DNA from: Secundilactobacillus folii
Lineage (GTDB): Bacteria; Bacillota; Bacilli; Lactobacillales; Lactobacillaceae
Direction: 5' to 3'
Assembly: GCF_009720675.1 (NCBI RefSeq)
Contig: NZ_WNJO01000005.1
Span: forward strand, 62,001 to 126,000
DNA length: 64,000 nt
This document shows positions 39,038 to 48,066 of this stretch, in pieces. Every line of letters begins with the position of its first letter. Position 1 is the first letter of the stretch. Under the pieces are notes generated by a model. It did no database searches and was not told the origin of the DNA. It saw only the letters and a list, made by a program, of their open reading frames with translations. The translations under genes and the position numbers were made by a program.

Positions 39038-41446
39038 TTACAGGTGTGGAAGTTCCAACCAGCTATTCGCCAAGGAAACGGTATAGGTAATGTTTTGGTT
39101 CCCGCGGACCGTCATACCGAAGTCTGTTGCGTACACCACGACTCCTAACTGATGCCCAGCAGTCAGCCGATAATGAGTTGGCTGGAGTTCAAGCTGAACA
39201 TCATACTGCTTACCCGGTTCGACCGTTTCGACTTGGGTCAATGACGACCGGTTTTGCAAGTTCAGATGGGCTTTAGAGATCAATTGATACGGGGTGACTT
39301 TGGGCGCTAACTCAAACTCCCGTAGCTCCTCTTTTCGCCACTGGTAGCCTAGAACCATTGCTTGGCGAGCCAGGGTCGTCGGTAGCTGCTTTAAGCGTTT
39401 AAAGTTACCAAAGTCGATCAGTTCAGCGCTGATCAGACCGATATTTTGGGTGGAAGCAACTTGTAAATGCAGAATTGGGTTGCCGTCAAGCACAAGTTCG
39501 CTAGTTCGACTTGGTGCTTTGAAAATCAATCGGTGTCCCTTAAGGGGTGACACAGCCGTCAGCAAGTCACGCTGCCATTTAGCATTATCCTTGGCGTAGG
39601 CTTCAAATTGGGCTTGCTTAAGCTGGTCATTAAACGTAGCAGTCCCGCCATTTTCTGGGTGATTGCTAAGGCCATTTGGTGTTAAATAAGCCTTTGCAAT
39701 CGCATTATCGGGATTTCCCCAGTCAGGGAATGCCTGCCAGCTTTCTGGTTCGGAATTATCTTGGATCAACACATCTGGTAAGATTTTTTCAGCGTGGTTA
39801 TCGAGATCATATAACTCGTGTGAAAGCCATAAATTGACCATGTCAGTGAAGTCTAGTGACCGGAAATTATTGATGTAGATATGGGGACCCTGATGCAAAA
39901 TCATTTTCCGCACAATCGGCAATTTACTGGTGGCACGCCAAAGCTTTTCAGCGTTACGCGGTTTAACGTTCCAATCATTTAAACCATGGACGATCATGAG
40001 ATCAGCCTTAATATTTTGGGCGTTTTGACGATAATTTCGTGCCGCCCAAAAGGCGTTGTAGTTACCAGTTCCACGGTCTTGATCCTTTGCGATGGTGGAT
40101 AATTGTTGCTGCCACTTGGTTTTAATGCGCGCGTAATCACCAGCTTGCTGTTGGCGAGAAAAGGTTTCTTCTGCCAGCACGTCCGCATCTTCACCGGGGA
40201 AGCCACCGGGTGCGATGACCAGACCGTTTTCGCGGTAGTAGTCGTACCAACTGGAAATTCCAGCCTCGCAAATAATCGTTTTTAAACCGTCCACCCCAGT
40301 TGTGGCAGCGGCGGTTGCAAGCGTTCCAAGATAGGAGCGACCCGTCATTGCGACATGGTGATTTGACCAACTGGCATCAATGGCCGTATTAGCAGTCCGG
40401 TTGGTGAAGGCGGTTCGTTTACCGTTCAGCCATTCAATAACCGCAATTGTGGAAGTTGTTTCTTCCGGGTCACCAGTCGTTCGCAAGCCATCTGATTCCT
40501 TGGTACCGATGCCAGCGGCGTAAACGACAGCGAACCCCCGAGCGAGAAAATAATCGTTTAAACTGTAATCAAAGCTGTTGCCAAAACCTTCGTCCGCTTG
40601 GGAGGTATGGTCGTTAACCACCCGTGGTTCTGGCACCTGTTGCGATGGTGTATTGGGCGTTAAAACGGTATTTGCCATTACCGGTTTTTCTTTCAGCGCG
40701 ATGTTAACGTTATGTGTTAATTTGTCGCCAGCTTCATCATTAGTTCCTTGATTGTACGGTGAAGCGGTGTACAGCACGGGTACCTGCTGCACGTTTGATT
40801 CACTTGGCCGGGTGATTTCGACTTTTAGCAAGTCACGCAAGCCGTCACGGTCACTGTCCTGCGGGGATTCAACGTAAACAACTTCGTGCAGGAGCTGGTC
40901 GGTGTCAAAGACTGGCTGGGCTTTGCCGTTAAAAAATAGCGGTTTGGGCAGTTTCACATGCTGTTTCAGGCGGTAGAAATAGCCCCGACTGGCTAACTGG
41001 TCTAAAAAGGTCTGACCGGTCGTGGTATGGGTGACCAGTAACTGATACCAAGCGTGGACGAGGTCATCGTTGTTTAAAACTGCGTGTTCAAACGTCGGCA
41101 AATGAAGTGTGGACTTGATTGCAGCTGGGTGATTCAAGTCAAATTTCCGGTCGACCTCGAACCCCAGTAGCTGCAGGATGATGTTTAAAACGTGTTGGGG
41201 CTTGATCGGCGTTTGTGTCTGGGTCAGCGAGAGTGCATCTAAATTCTCCGCAGCCAGCAAGTTGGCTAACTTATTGTCAGCTGCTTCAGTGGTGGTCACT
41301 TCTGGGAAACTATGCTGCAGCAAGAGGTGTAAGAACCGGTGTGATGCTAATTTAAGGTTGTCCTCATTGATGAAGCGAAGATTAAATAATTCCTGTTTTT
41401 CTTCTTTTAGAGTTGTTGGTGCGATAGCAAATTGATTAAGTTTCAT
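39038..41446 (-). CDS. pepX: Xaa-Pro dipeptidyl-peptidase
   Basis: This cytoplasmic serine peptidase of 802 residues releases X-Pro dipeptides from peptide N-termini. Four parts are visible: an N-terminal helical dimer arm (1-145), the alpha/beta hydrolase core, a helical cap and a C-terminal jelly roll. The triad is Ser371 (GRSYLGT), Asp491 (HGLNDWNV) and His522 (HQGPHIYI). The nucleophile motif reads GRSYLG where many PepX have GKSYLG. Length is standard. The ATG follows GAGGGG. The prolyl iminopeptidase gene is directly downstream. Confidence 0.96.
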   Translation of the reverse strand: MKLNQFAIAPTTLKEEKQELFNLRFINEDNLKLASHRFLHLLLQHSFPEVTTTEAADNKLANLLAAENLDALSLTQTQTPIKPQHVLNIILQLLGFEVDRKFDLNHPAAIKSTLHLPTFEHAVLNNDDLVHAWYQLLVTHTTTGQTFLDQLASRGYFYRLKQHVKLPKPLFFNGKAQPVFDTDQLLHEVVYVESPQDSDRDGLRDLLKVEITRPSESNVQQVPVLYTASPYNQGTNDEAGDKLTHNVNIALKEKPVMANTVLTPNTPSQQVPEPRVVNDHTSQADEGFGNSFDYSLNDYFLARGFAVVYAAGIGTKESDGLRTTGDPEETTSTIAVIEWLNGKRTAFTNRTANTAIDASWSNHHVAMTGRSYLGTLATAAATTGVDGLKTIICEAGISSWYDYYRENGLVIAPGGFPGEDADVLAEETFSRQQQAGDYARIKTKWQQQLSTIAKDQDRGTGNYNAFWAARNYRQNAQNIKADLMIVHGLNDWNVKPRNAEKLWRATSKLPIVRKMILHQGPHIYINNFRSLDFTDMVNLWLSHELYDLDNHAEKILPDVLIQDNSEPESWQAFPDWGNPDNAIAKAYLTPNGLSNHPENGGTATFNDQLKQAQFEAYAKDNAKWQRDLLTAVSPLKGHRLIFKAPSRTSELVLDGNPILHLQVASTQNIGLISAELIDFGNFKRLKQLPTTLARQAMVLGYQWRKEELREFELAPKVTPYQLISKAHLNLQNRSSLTQVETVEPGKQYDVQLELQPTHYRLTAGHQLGVVVYATDFGMTVRGNQNITYTVSLANSWLELPHL

Positions 41447-41595
41447 TCAAACCCCTCCTGTATAGGCATGTTTTGAATCCCATTATAACCCTTTTTGGGG
41501 CGGCAGCAGGCGGTTGACTAGGCGGAAATATCGCGGTCATGGTACACTGGAAGATATTGATATCACCGTGTTATAAAAAGAAAGGAATCGGTTCA

Positions 41596-42741
41596 TTGAA
41601 TTATATCGGCGAAATTGCCCTGATTTTATTTGCGACGACCATTGCCGGCGCGCTCAGCCAAAGGGTGGGTATTCCTAGCGTGATTGGCCAGCTATTGGTC
41701 GGGGTGCTGCTTGGGCCCGCCCTGCTTAACTGGATAAAACCGGGTGAACTGGTTACGGTGGGTGCAGAGATCGGTGTCATCATCTTGATGTTTATGGCCG
41801 GACTTGAAAGTGATCTAAAACTGCTGAAAAAGTATTTTAAGCCAGCAATTAGCGTTGCGACCTTCGGCGTGATCTTACCGATGGCCAGTTTTTACATCTA
41901 TGGTATTGTGATGCATCAGAGCTTTGAGCAAGCCGTTTTTTGGGGCGTGGTCTTTGCCGCGACCTCAGTCTCAATTTCCGTTGAAGTTTTACGTGAATTT
42001 GGTCGGCTGAACTCTAAGGAAGGGGCGACCATTCTTGGGGCTGCCGTCGTTGACGATATTATGGCCGTCTTGATTCTCAGTATCTTTGTCAGTATGTTTT
42101 CCAGCGGCAGTCGCAGCGAGCCTAATTTAGCGCTGAGTCTAGCGGAACAGGTGGCTTACTTCGTCATGGTTTACGTTTTGATTCGCTGGATCGCGCCGGT
42201 TTTGATCAGGTTGTTTGAGCATTTGCCAGTTCCGCAGGCGGTGCCGATCATGTCTCTAATTATCTGTCTGGGAATGGCTTACTTAGCTGATTTCACTGGG
42301 CTTAGTGCTGTGATTGGTGCCTTCTTTGCCGGCATTGCGGTGGCTCAGACCAGCGCCCGAGAAGAAGTCGAAACTAATATTAGCCCAATCGGATACGCAT
42401 TCTTCGTTCCAATCTTCTTTGTCAGTGTTGGCTTGGAAATGCGTTTTGACCACTTCTGGAGTAATTTCTGGCTGATCATTGGCATGACCGTTGTGGCAAT
42501 TCTCTCGAAGTTGCTGGGTGGCGGTCTCGGGGCGAAATTACTGGGGTTTAGTTGGCGCAGTGCTTACATTGTCGGTGCCGGCATGGTCTCGCGAGGTGAA
42601 ATGGCGCTGATCATCGCTCAGATTGGTTACCAGACCAAACTGCTGGCACCGCAATTATATTCAGAACTGATCGTGGTCATCGTTTTAAGTACCGTTTTGG
42701 CGCCGTTACTGTTAAAAAACGCTATTAAACAACTGGAATAG
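41596..42741 (+). CDS. CPA2-family cation:proton antiporter
   Basis: This 381-residue protein has 12 or so helices and no cytoplasmic regulatory domain. The conserved ion-path segment is AAVVDDIMAVLIL (two Asp near residue 155), and IGAFFAGIAVA and SVGLEMRF are also typical of the Kef/NapA group. It exchanges Na+ or K+ for H+ and serves pH and salt balance. TTG 41596 is nine bases after AAAGGAA; the upstream ATG at 41539 lacks a ribosome site. It differs from the antiporter at the right edge, which carries an RCK region. Confidence 0.87.
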   Translation: MNYIGEIALILFATTIAGALSQRVGIPSVIGQLLVGVLLGPALLNWIKPGELVTVGAEIGVIILMFMAGLESDLKLLKKYFKPAISVATFGVILPMASFYIYGIVMHQSFEQAVFWGVVFAATSVSISVEVLREFGRLNSKEGATILGAAVVDDIMAVLILSIFVSMFSSGSRSEPNLALSLAEQVAYFVMVYVLIRWIAPVLIRLFEHLPVPQAVPIMSLIICLGMAYLADFTGLSAVIGAFFAGIAVAQTSAREEVETNISPIGYAFFVPIFFVSVGLEMRFDHFWSNFWLIIGMTVVAILSKLLGGGLGAKLLGFSWRSAYIVGAGMVSRGEMALIIAQIGYQTKLLAPQLYSELIVVIVLSTVLAPLLLKNAIKQLE

Positions 42742-42790
42742 GCCGACGCTATTTTGCTAGAGCTAATGCGCTTAATTTGGATCAAAATTA

Positions 42791-42848
42791 AATCAGGCGC
42801 TGCTAGACGATTTTCCATTTTTGGAAATTCATTTGGCACCGCCTGATT
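42791..42848. terminator. Bidirectional hairpin between convergent genes
   Basis: AATCAGGCG (42791-42799) pairs with CGCCTGATT (42840-42848); an inner TTTCC...GGAAA hairpin is nested inside. Confidence 0.65.
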
Positions 42849-42884
42849 ATTATCATCTAAACGTGCAGCATTTCAATTAAGAAC

Positions 42885-44294
42885 TTAGTGTTCAACTTTA
42901 TCCGGCTGGTTCAGACGGCTGTGATGCATCCCGTACGTAAAGTACAGGATCAAGCCGAAGATAAACCAGATGCCAGAAGCGATCCAAGTTTCAGCCTGCA
43001 ACTGCGTCAGCATGAACAGGCACAGCAGACCGGAAACGATTGGTAGGACCGGATACCAAGGGACTTGGAAGCCCTGATTATTTTCAATTTCTTTGTTGTG
43101 GCGTAATGGAATGATACCAAAGGACACAAACAAGAAGGCAATTAAAGTACCGATATTAACCAGGTTAGTCAGTTGATCCAGTGGGACAAAACCACCCATG
43201 ACAGCAATGATGACCGTGATGGTTCGTAGGCTGTTGATTGGGTTGCCACGGTGATCCAGTTTACCGAGAAACTTTGGCAGTAAGCCATCCCGTCCAATCG
43301 AGTAAATCAAACGTGATGAACTATAGATCATCGTGACCATCATTGTAAACATACCAGCCAGCGCACCCAAGGCGATGATACCGGCTGCCCAGTTTTGGTG
43401 GACGACTTGCAATGCAAAGGAAACCGGATCGGCAACGTTTAATCTAGTATAGCTGATCATACCAGTCAGGATAATTGCGACCAGCACGTATAGAATAGTG
43501 GCAATGATCAGTGTGCCAATAATCCCCACTGGCATGTTGCGCTTAGGATTCTTAACCTCAGCAGCAGAACTGGAAACGGCGTCGAAACCAAGGTAAGCGA
43601 AGAAGACGGCGGAAGCGCCGGCGAAAACGCCCTTGGTGCCAAACGGCAAGAACGGATGCCAGTTGCCCGGTTTAACGTAAAAGGCGCCGACGATCACGAA
43701 CAGCAAAATAATGGCAATTTTGACAAATACAATGATGTTGTTCACACGAACTGAAGATTTCAAACCATGACCCAGCATGAAAGAAATGAGCAGTACGATA
43801 ATGATGGCAATCCAATTACCGTAAGAACCGTGGGCAATATCTAAAGGACCAACGATGGCAGCGGGGACGTCAACGCCAAAGCCACTCATGAAGGATTTGA
43901 AGTAGGCCCCCCAAGCACTGGAGACTGCGGCGACGGCCAGCACGTATTCTAGAATCAAAGCCCAACCCAGTATCCAGCCGATGATCTCACCGTAAACAAG
44001 GTTACCATAGGAGTAAGCACTGCCCGCAACCGGTAACGCCGAGGCGAATTCAGCGTAGCACATTGCGGCTGTCGAGCAGACGACCGCAGCAATGATAAAG
44101 GATAAAATAATGCCTGGACCGGCCTTGGTAGCGGCAACTGTCCCGGGCAGAATAAAGATCCCAGTCCCAATGACGGCGCCGATACCTAATGAAATCAAAT
44201 CAACTGCTGACATGGTCTTAGCAAATTTTTTGTCAGTTTCCAAGTAGCTGTCAACTTTTTCCCGACGAAACAAACGTGAAATGAAAGATGACAT
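42885..44294 (-). CDS. APC-family amino acid permease
   Basis: This 12-13-helix transporter of 469 residues has the family start SLGIGAVIGTGIFILPG (helix 1, unwound GTG), the helix 3 region YSYGNLVYGEIIGW, and FFAYLGFDAVSSSAAEVKNP (helix 6). These resemble the CAT/YfnA branch that brings in neutral or cationic amino acids. The substrate cannot be fixed. The ATG follows GGAGG. An inverted repeat GTTCAATC-N15-GATTGAAC (44371-44401) lies upstream and may be an operator. Confidence 0.88.
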   Translation of the reverse strand: MSSFISRLFRREKVDSYLETDKKFAKTMSAVDLISLGIGAVIGTGIFILPGTVAATKAGPGIILSFIIAAVVCSTAAMCYAEFASALPVAGSAYSYGNLVYGEIIGWILGWALILEYVLAVAAVSSAWGAYFKSFMSGFGVDVPAAIVGPLDIAHGSYGNWIAIIIVLLISFMLGHGLKSSVRVNNIIVFVKIAIILLFVIVGAFYVKPGNWHPFLPFGTKGVFAGASAVFFAYLGFDAVSSSAAEVKNPKRNMPVGIIGTLIIATILYVLVAIILTGMISYTRLNVADPVSFALQVVHQNWAAGIIALGALAGMFTMMVTMIYSSSRLIYSIGRDGLLPKFLGKLDHRGNPINSLRTITVIIAVMGGFVPLDQLTNLVNIGTLIAFLFVSFGIIPLRHNKEIENNQGFQVPWYPVLPIVSGLLCLFMLTQLQAETWIASGIWFIFGLILYFTYGMHHSRLNQPDKVEH

Positions 44295-44633
44295 AGAGGT
44301 TCCTCCATAGAAATTAAAATATAAAAAGAATTTTCAACTCATTCTAACTTTTTGAAGTTGTAAAAGCAACGTTCAATCGTTTGGTGAAGTTGTGATTGAA
44401 CACGTTCTGTTAGGCTATTAGGCCACGCCAGAAAGCGTTCATTCATTCTGTCATTGGTGCTAGAATTCAGCTATTGTGCATTTTAAAGGGGGAATGAATG
44501 GCAAAGGGAACAAAGTGATTTGAATTTTGGCCACTCAATGTTTGATCCAGGCCAAAAAAATTGTTCGCAGTGTTTGCTTGCTGGCGCGAATACGCTAAAA
44601 TAGTGGTAATTACTTTTTGAAAGGATTGATTTA
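44295..44633. other. Intergenic region between divergent APC permease and Nudix genes
   Basis: This 339-bp stretch holds a perfect inverted repeat GTTCAATC/GATTGAAC (44371-44401), a second TTTTGGCC/GGCCAAAA (44525-44557), and a Nudix promoter TTGCTT (44574-44579), 16-nt spacer, TAAAAT (44596-44601). A six-codon frame MAKGTK (44498-44518) sits five bases after GGGGG; it may be chance. No other gene is seen. Confidence 0.5.
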
Positions 44634-45059
44634 ATGACGACTGAAGTAGCCAGTGGAGCTGTTGTTTACCGCGTTCAAAACGGTCAGCCTGAGTATCTGC
44701 TGCTCAAAAGTGCAACCAGTGATTTCTGGGGGTTCCCCAAAGGACACGTTGAAGGCGACGAAAAATTAGCTGAGACGGCTGTTCGTGAGATTCGTGAAGA
44801 GACCCAGCTACACGTATCACTGGACACCCATTACCACGACGAACTTAAGTATGAGCTGCCCAATGGCAACCATAAGGAAGTCCACTTATTCATTAGTGAA
44901 GTACCCGCGGATTCGTTGATCACCAAACAAGACGTTGAGATCAGCGACTACGGATGGTTCAACGAAGCTCAGGCGGTTGACCGATTGACCTATGACAATT
45001 TGAAACAGCTCATGAAACGTGCAAATCAATATATTTCAGCTAAAATTGCGGCTGGCTAA
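44634..45059 (+). CDS. Nudix hydrolase (diadenosine tetraphosphatase-like)
   Basis: This 141-residue protein has a full Nudix box, GHVEGDEKLAETAVREIREETQL (37-59, split here as G37, E40, R51, E54-E55). A leading FWGFPKGH is typical of asymmetric Ap4A hydrolases. It cleaves nucleoside diphosphate-X bonds in the cytoplasm. The late tract DYGWF fits the same group. It starts 11 bp ahead of the next gene on the same strand, so they form an operon. The ribosome site is GAAAGGA. Confidence 0.87.
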   Translation: MTTEVASGAVVYRVQNGQPEYLLLKSATSDFWGFPKGHVEGDEKLAETAVREIREETQLHVSLDTHYHDELKYELPNGNHKEVHLFISEVPADSLITKQDVEISDYGWFNEAQAVDRLTYDNLKQLMKRANQYISAKIAAG

Positions 45060-45070
45060 CGGGGGCTAAC

Positions 45071-45634
45071 ATGAAGCACGTGATCGTCATTACGGGTGCC
45101 ACAGGAACTGGAAAAACGACGGTGAGCACCTACTTAAAATCTAAATATCAGATTCCGCGGATCATTACCCATACCACTAGGCCCAAACGCCCAGGGGAGA
45201 AGAACGGTGTGGATTACTACTTTGAAACCCCAGAATCATTCTCTCAAAACCACTACCTTGAATCGGTGACCTATGCCGGTTATCAGTATGGGTCGTCATT
45301 TGAAGGGCTGCAGCGGGCATTTGAAAAAGCCGACCTTGTCAGTATTGTCCTAGATACCAAGGGGGCTGAGACCTATGTGCAGCAGCTCAAAGAACAGGTT
45401 GTCGTCCTTTTCTTGACCGTCAGTCGTGCCACAACGTTGCACGAGCGGTTGAGGGATCGTGGCGATCAAATTGAAATGATCAAATCGCGGATCAAGAGCA
45501 AGGAATATTTCCGTGACCTTTTTTTGCCAGCAGATTTAAAAAAAGTGGCGCAAGTGCTCCAAAATGATGATTGGAATCAGACGCAAGACAAGCTAGACGA
45601 GCTGGTAGCATCGTTGCAGCCATCTTCGTTATAA
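45071..45634 (+). CDS. Guanylate-kinase-like P-loop protein
   Basis: This 187-residue protein has Walker A GATGTGKTT (8-16), then THTTRPKRPGEKNGVDYYF, the GMP-binding segment of guanylate kinases, and a central RLRDRGDQ in place of the lid RLxxRG. It is less conserved than a housekeeping Gmk, so it is probably a paralogue of narrower or different nucleotide use. The link to a Nudix gene 11 bp upstream suggests nucleotide pool cleaning (inference). Confidence 0.82.
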   Translation: MKHVIVITGATGTGKTTVSTYLKSKYQIPRIITHTTRPKRPGEKNGVDYYFETPESFSQNHYLESVTYAGYQYGSSFEGLQRAFEKADLVSIVLDTKGAETYVQQLKEQVVVLFLTVSRATTLHERLRDRGDQIEMIKSRIKSKEYFRDLFLPADLKKVAQVLQNDDWNQTQDKLDELVASLQPSSL

Positions 45635-45749
45635 TCTTTTGAAGACATATGTGTAAATGTTCATGTATTTGTGATACACTTGCTTAAGCGTAATGATTAT
45701 TATTTAAGTTAACGTTTAATTGGTAGTATTTAAAAAGAGGTGCCACAAC

Positions 45750-46187
45750 ATGCAGCAAGGACTTACACAAGCATTGGCGGAATTGAAAAAGAACCATCTT
45801 AAGGTGACAAAGCAGCGCAGGGCTTTGCTAACCTATTTGTTGGCCAATCAGGATCACTACCACGATGTGACCCTGGTGGACGATTACATGCGTCAGCAAT
45901 TTCCCGGTATGAGCCATAATACGATCTACCGCAACATCAAGGAGTTTGAAGAAGCTGGCATGGTGGAGCAGCAGGTTCAAGGTGATCACGCACGGGTTAA
46001 GTATCAGTGTGATTTCAGCCATTTGCATCACCACCACTTTATCTGTCAGCACTGTGGCAAGGTAACGGAGCTCAAGGAATGCCCAATGGATATCTTTGAG
46101 GCCCAATTACCAGGCTATCAAATTAACGGGCACCGAATTGAACTTTATGGTCTATGCCCTGACTGTCAAAAGCTGGTGGCTCAATAG
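45750..46187 (+). CDS. Fur-family transcriptional regulator
   Basis: This 145-residue metal- or peroxide-sensing repressor has a winged helix (KVTKQRRALLTYLL; SHNTIYRNIKEFEEAGMV) and a metal-binding dimer domain with HLHHHHFIC. Structural zinc Cys pairs are C99-x2-C102 and C136-x2-C139. Features do not separate PerR, Fur and Zur with certainty; lactobacilli usually carry PerR or Fur. ATG 45750 is eight bases after AGAGGTG. TAATGATTATTA (45691-45702) upstream resembles a half-degenerate Fur/PerR box and could give autoregulation. Confidence 0.87.
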   Translation: MQQGLTQALAELKKNHLKVTKQRRALLTYLLANQDHYHDVTLVDDYMRQQFPGMSHNTIYRNIKEFEEAGMVEQQVQGDHARVKYQCDFSHLHHHHFICQHCGKVTELKECPMDIFEAQLPGYQINGHRIELYGLCPDCQKLVAQ

Positions 46188-46197
46188 TGGTATCACG

Positions 46198-46226
46198 ACA
46201 AACCTTAGTTAATATTTAAGGTTTGT
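46198..46226 (+). terminator. Intrinsic terminator
   Basis: ACAAACCTTA (46198-46207) pairs with TAAGGTTTGT (46217-46226), followed by TTTG/TTG. Confidence 0.8.
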
Positions 46227-46293
46227 TTTGTTGTTTATTCATAATAATTTGAGATACTAGAGAGTAATATAAAAGTGAAGAGGAGGCCATTTT

Positions 46294-46812
46294 ATGGCAT
46301 ATCGAACGCCGCCATTTATCACTCCGTTCGCAATTGTTTCGATTGCGCTAGCATTGAGTGCGACTAATGTGGTGGTCAATTCAGTGAGCCATTCTAACGA
46401 AGGCGCACCGGCGAGCTCAAAAGTCGTGTCGACTAACTCCACAAGTGTCAATAATCAATCATCAAAGTCAAACGATAAGTCTTCCAGTAAGAAGAATAGC
46501 AGCAGTGACTCAAGTTCAAGTAAGAAGGATTCTAGCTCCAGTCAAAATCAAAATAGCAGCAGTACAACTAATAACAATGAAACGGGCACTAGCAGTGCAA
46601 AGAGCACGACGACTAAGTCTAAGTCAAGTCGGTCTAATACTGGCAATACCGGTACCACCGACAATACGACCGGCAATGGAACTACGCGCAGTAGCGGATC
46701 CGGCACTGAAAACCAGACTAATTCTGGCTCGACCGGCAACGCTAATACGACTTCAACGTCTGGTGGTACGGCTGGCACAACTAACAATGATACACAAACA
46801 TCAGGACAGTAG
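46294..46812 (+). CDS. Ser/Thr/Asn-rich secreted or anchored protein
   Basis: This 172-residue protein has an N-terminal hydrophobic segment (about 10-32) without a lipobox, then 140 residues of almost pure Ser/Thr/Asn/Gly/Lys low complexity. It is expected to face outside and to be disordered, perhaps spanning the wall or carrying glycans. AGGAGG lies upstream. It is 13 bp ahead of the next gene and co-transcribed with it. No function can be given. The antisense strand is open for 80 codons only because of the biased composition. Confidence 0.65.
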   Translation: MAYRTPPFITPFAIVSIALALSATNVVVNSVSHSNEGAPASSKVVSTNSTSVNNQSSKSNDKSSSKKNSSSDSSSSKKDSSSSQNQNSSSTTNNNETGTSSAKSTTTKSKSSRSNTGNTGTTDNTTGNGTTRSSGSGTENQTNSGSTGNANTTSTSGGTAGTTNNDTQTSGQ

Positions 46813-46825
46813 GGGGTGACAACGC

Positions 46826-47779
46826 TTGTTTAGTTTATTAGATATGATCAACCACTACTTGGGGTTCGTAAACCTCAACGTGAAGCTGAAAAACCGAATC
46901 TATACCATTCTTGGAGCAATTGGTGTTGTCTACCTGCTTTACGTGTCGATTCGTTGGATTCAAAATGGTTATGCGCTACGTGGCAGTTTGATTCTGCTTG
47001 TTGGGATTATTCTCGCGTACTTTCTCGTGATGAACATCTTTTACTATTTTACGGAAAAACAACCACCCTTTGATATTTCACCTAAAATTGAAAAATTACT
47101 GGGGAAAACCCTGGGCGGCACGGATCCGGCGGCCGAAGCCGAACAGCGTGAGCAACGGACACAGGGTAACAGTCTGTTGAACGGCGCTAACATTCCTGCC
47201 AATGGGCTCTTCGACAGTAAGAAGATCCTGCCAGGAAAAGTGACGGTTGACGTGAATCAGGCGGCTAATATTTCTCAGTTAGCTAATCAGCTGCAGCAGA
47301 TGTCGCTGATGAAACCTGACTATGGTGGTCTAGGTGTTCGTGAGATTGCTCAGCAGTTGAAATCACAGCACAAACCGGTATACGCCATTGGCCTGGGAGT
47401 CAATATTCCTTATTTCGAGTTGCAGGACGTGGGAGATGACCTAATTGTCTACGCTGGGATCAATCAGGCTCAAAAAGCACCGATGGGTAAGGTCTCAACC
47501 GTTGGTCTGCAACCGATTAAGGACGTGGCTGACAAGGTCAAATTATACCTGGCCAACGTTATCCTAGTCGGCGGACCGTACATGGAAATGGGTCGAAATG
47601 AGCCGATTGAACGGCAAGCTCCCTATATGATTCGAGTTCAATTAGCCTATGAGCGGGAAAATCATGGAGCCCAGGAAACAACTCGCTCAACGGGTCGATC
47701 TACAGCCAAGAGTTCTGACTACCGGCAACCGGAGCAGGAGCCAACTATGCCTACTTCCAGAATGAAACGCTACCACTAA
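46826..47779 (+). CDS. DUF6681-like membrane protein of unknown function
   Basis: This 317-residue protein has two membrane helices at the N-terminus (about 27-45 and 53-75), then a cytoplasmic or outside domain containing GLGVNIPYFELQDVGDDLIVYAG and a disordered, charged tail. The opening MFSLLDMINHYLGFVNLN is one I recall from lactobacillal proteins grouped as DUF6681. The start is TTG, nine bases after GGGGGTGA. It follows the Ser/Thr-rich gene by 13 bp; the pair may work together at the envelope (inference). Confidence 0.7.
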   Translation: MFSLLDMINHYLGFVNLNVKLKNRIYTILGAIGVVYLLYVSIRWIQNGYALRGSLILLVGIILAYFLVMNIFYYFTEKQPPFDISPKIEKLLGKTLGGTDPAAEAEQREQRTQGNSLLNGANIPANGLFDSKKILPGKVTVDVNQAANISQLANQLQQMSLMKPDYGGLGVREIAQQLKSQHKPVYAIGLGVNIPYFELQDVGDDLIVYAGINQAQKAPMGKVSTVGLQPIKDVADKVKLYLANVILVGGPYMEMGRNEPIERQAPYMIRVQLAYERENHGAQETTRSTGRSTAKSSDYRQPEQEPTMPTSRMKRYH

Positions 47780-47817
47780 ATTGATGATTAAAACTGGTTA
47801 AAAAATACTCACTAATT

Positions 47818-47870
47818 AACCGCTAATTGCAGTACTCCTTCATCGGGAGCGCGTAATTAGCGGTTTTTTA
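47818..47870. terminator. Intrinsic terminator
   Basis: AACCGCTAATT (47818-47828) pairs with AATTAGCGGTT (47855-47865), then a T-run. Confidence 0.88.
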
Positions 47871-48031
47871 ATTTTGACGTTCTAATTATCCTCTCATAGT
47901 TATAAAACGATTTCGTTAAAATGAATATTTTTGCGTCTGATGAAAAATTTATCGTGGGTTTTAAAACTTGATTTGGCGCTATTTTTTACCTAAGACAACC
48001 CACAAGGACGGACTTTAGGAGTTTGTTTGCT

Positions 48032-48060
48032 TTGACCATTGCACGAATATGGTTTAGTAT
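48032..48060 (+). promoter_or_regulatory. Promoter of Glu/Gln-type ABC operon
   Basis: TTGACC (48032-48037), 17-nt spacer, TAGTAT (48055-48060). Transcription would begin near 48067, leaving a leader of about 230 nt. Confidence 0.7.
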
Positions 48061-48066
48061 TTATAT

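Noticed and set aside
46548-46787. Val/Leu/Pro-rich antisense frame over the Ser/Thr-rich gene
   Set aside because: The composition follows from Ser/Thr/Asn codons read in reverse; there is no start signal.
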